8,725 bases of DNA. Source: Myxococcota bacterium (GTDB taxonomy: Bacteria > Myxococcota > Polyangia > GCA-2747355 > JAKLHH01). The notes beneath the pieces were generated by a model that was not told the DNA's origin, did no database searches, and was given only the letters and a program-made list of their open reading frames with translations. The stretch covers positions 1-8,725 of the forward strand of contig JAKLHH010000251.1 in NCBI GenBank assembly GCA_022710245.1. Direction: 5' to 3'. Shown here one piece after another: positions 8,021 to 8,725 of the stretch (position 1 is its first letter; each line of letters begins with the position of its first letter). Both the position numbers and the translations under genes were made by a program.

Positions 8021-8725
8021 ATGACCTTGCAGACCCGTTGGTTGCTGCGTGTTGTGGCTGCGGTGGGACTCTTCGCGTGCACGGCTGCACACGCGAAGCC
8101 GCCGGAGGCGAGCAACCTCCTCGGACAGCGTGGCGTGCTGCGCGCGAGCGCGGCGACGCCGTTCACTGGCGGCTACCTCAGCTTCGGAACGGACTTCCAG
8201 TACTACTCGGCGAGCGGCCTGCTGCCGCCGGCCGCCGGTGGCACGGCGCTCAGAGATCACTCGCGCATGGTGAACACCTATACGATCAACTGGGCTCCCT
8301 GGAAGTTCCTCGAGGGAGCCATCGCCCTGCACGTCACCTCCGACAGCACGACGAGCCCCAACAGCGCCGCCGAGGATCTGCAGGTCGCCGTCGGGGATCC
8401 GGAGATCGCGCTGAAGGGCGGCTACGAGCTGGGCAAGGGCTTCGGCCTCGGCGGTCTGCTCGACCTGCGCTTCCCGTCGGCGGCGGGCTTCTTCCAGAGC
8501 AGCGCCTCGGCGACGAACGTCTTCTTCGCCCTGCTCGCGTCCTGGAGCGGCGGCAGCAGCCTCCCGCTGGGCATCCACCTCAACGTCGGCTTCTTCCGCG
8601 ATGGCTCGAGCAACCTCTTCCCGAAGCTGACCGACCTCAGCACCTCGCAGCTCTTCGCCGCGCAGGTGAGCTCGTTCAACCGCGTGGTCACCCGGCTCGG
8701 CATCGAGTACATGACCTCCTACGTG
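8021..8725 (+). CDS. Exported, probable outer-membrane beta-barrel protein (3' end outside window)
   Basis: The frame runs open from ATG 8021 to the last base, giving 235 residues with no stop. AGGAGG at 8006-8011 supports the start. Residues 1-25 are a signal peptide (positive start, hydrophobic core, AHA cleavage site before KPPEASN). Cys20 follows LFA and faintly resembles a lipobox, but signal peptidase I cleavage looks more likely. The mature part opens with LLGQRGVLRASAATPF and continues with alternating hydrophobic/polar, aromatic strands (GYLSFGTDFQYYS, VNTYTINWAPWKFLEGAIAL, GDPEIALKGGYELG, FGLGGLLDLRFP, PLGIHLNVGFF) separated by polar Ser/Asn-rich turns. This is the pattern of an outer-membrane barrel. 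In myxobacteria such N-terminal barrels often precede an OmpA-like peptidoglycan-binding domain, but that part would lie outside the window. The gene is divergent from the kinase, with which it may share regulation. Confidence 0.85.
   Translation, partial: MTLQTRWLLRVVAAVGLFACTAAHAKPPEASNLLGQRGVLRASAATPFTGGYLSFGTDFQYYSASGLLPPAAGGTALRDHSRMVNTYTINWAPWKFLEGAIALHVTSDSTTSPNSAAEDLQVAVGDPEIALKGGYELGKGFGLGGLLDLRFPSAAGFFQSSASATNVFFALLASWSGGSSLPLGIHLNVGFFRDGSSNLFPKLTDLSTSQLFAAQVSSFNRVVTRLGIEYMTSYV

Noticed and set aside
7943..8578. A minus-strand frame opposite the beta-barrel gene
   Set aside because: Charged, low-complexity shadow. The + strand frame has a signal peptide, a ribosome-binding site and a barrel pattern.

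Overview
The window is very GC-rich, with G or C at most third codon positions and long antisense shadow ORFs over every real gene. The gene types (a Ser/Thr kinase with an AgmX/PglI-like C-terminus, a pilus/surface-type DUF7305-like protein, exported proteins of unknown function, a large homodimeric pyruvate dehydrogenase E1) suggest a Myxococcota or related former deltaproteobacterium. This assignment is inference from gene content; no rRNA or tRNA is present.

Layout, left to right. (1) The 3' end of a surface or pilus-like protein gene (+, to 436), convergent with aceE across a 57-base gap that holds a short direct repeat. (2) aceE (-, 494-3196), a complete pyruvate dehydrogenase E1 with its catalytic residues, but without aceF or lpd beside it here. 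(3) A two-gene unit on the minus strand: an exported protein with two internal repeats and a Gly/His-rich tail (3787-4584), joined by an ATGA overlap to a probable lipoprotein (3299-3790). aceE lies 102 bases downstream on the same strand and could be co-transcribed or have its own promoter. (4) A 239-base divergent intergenic region with several short palindromes. (5) A + strand gene (4824-6149) for a GAF domain fused to the N-terminal and swivel domains of PTS enzyme I (PtsP/EI-Ntr type). The phospho-accepting His is replaced and the PEP-binding TIM barrel is missing. (6) Three copies of a roughly 61-bp tandem repeat spanning the convergent stop codons of gene 5 and the kinase. (7) A membrane-anchored Ser/Thr protein kinase (-, 6276-7904). 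(8) A short AT-rich divergent promoter region. (9) The 5' part of an exported, probably outer-membrane beta-barrel protein (+, from 8021), cut off by the window end.

The genes do not form one obvious pathway. The strongest candidate for something little described is the degenerate enzyme I-like sensor, which looks like a regulator built from a phosphotransferase scaffold. The coupled His-rich exported protein plus lipoprotein and the repeat across the convergent gene ends also merit a second look. No CRISPR array, insertion sequence, phage gene or defence system was seen.
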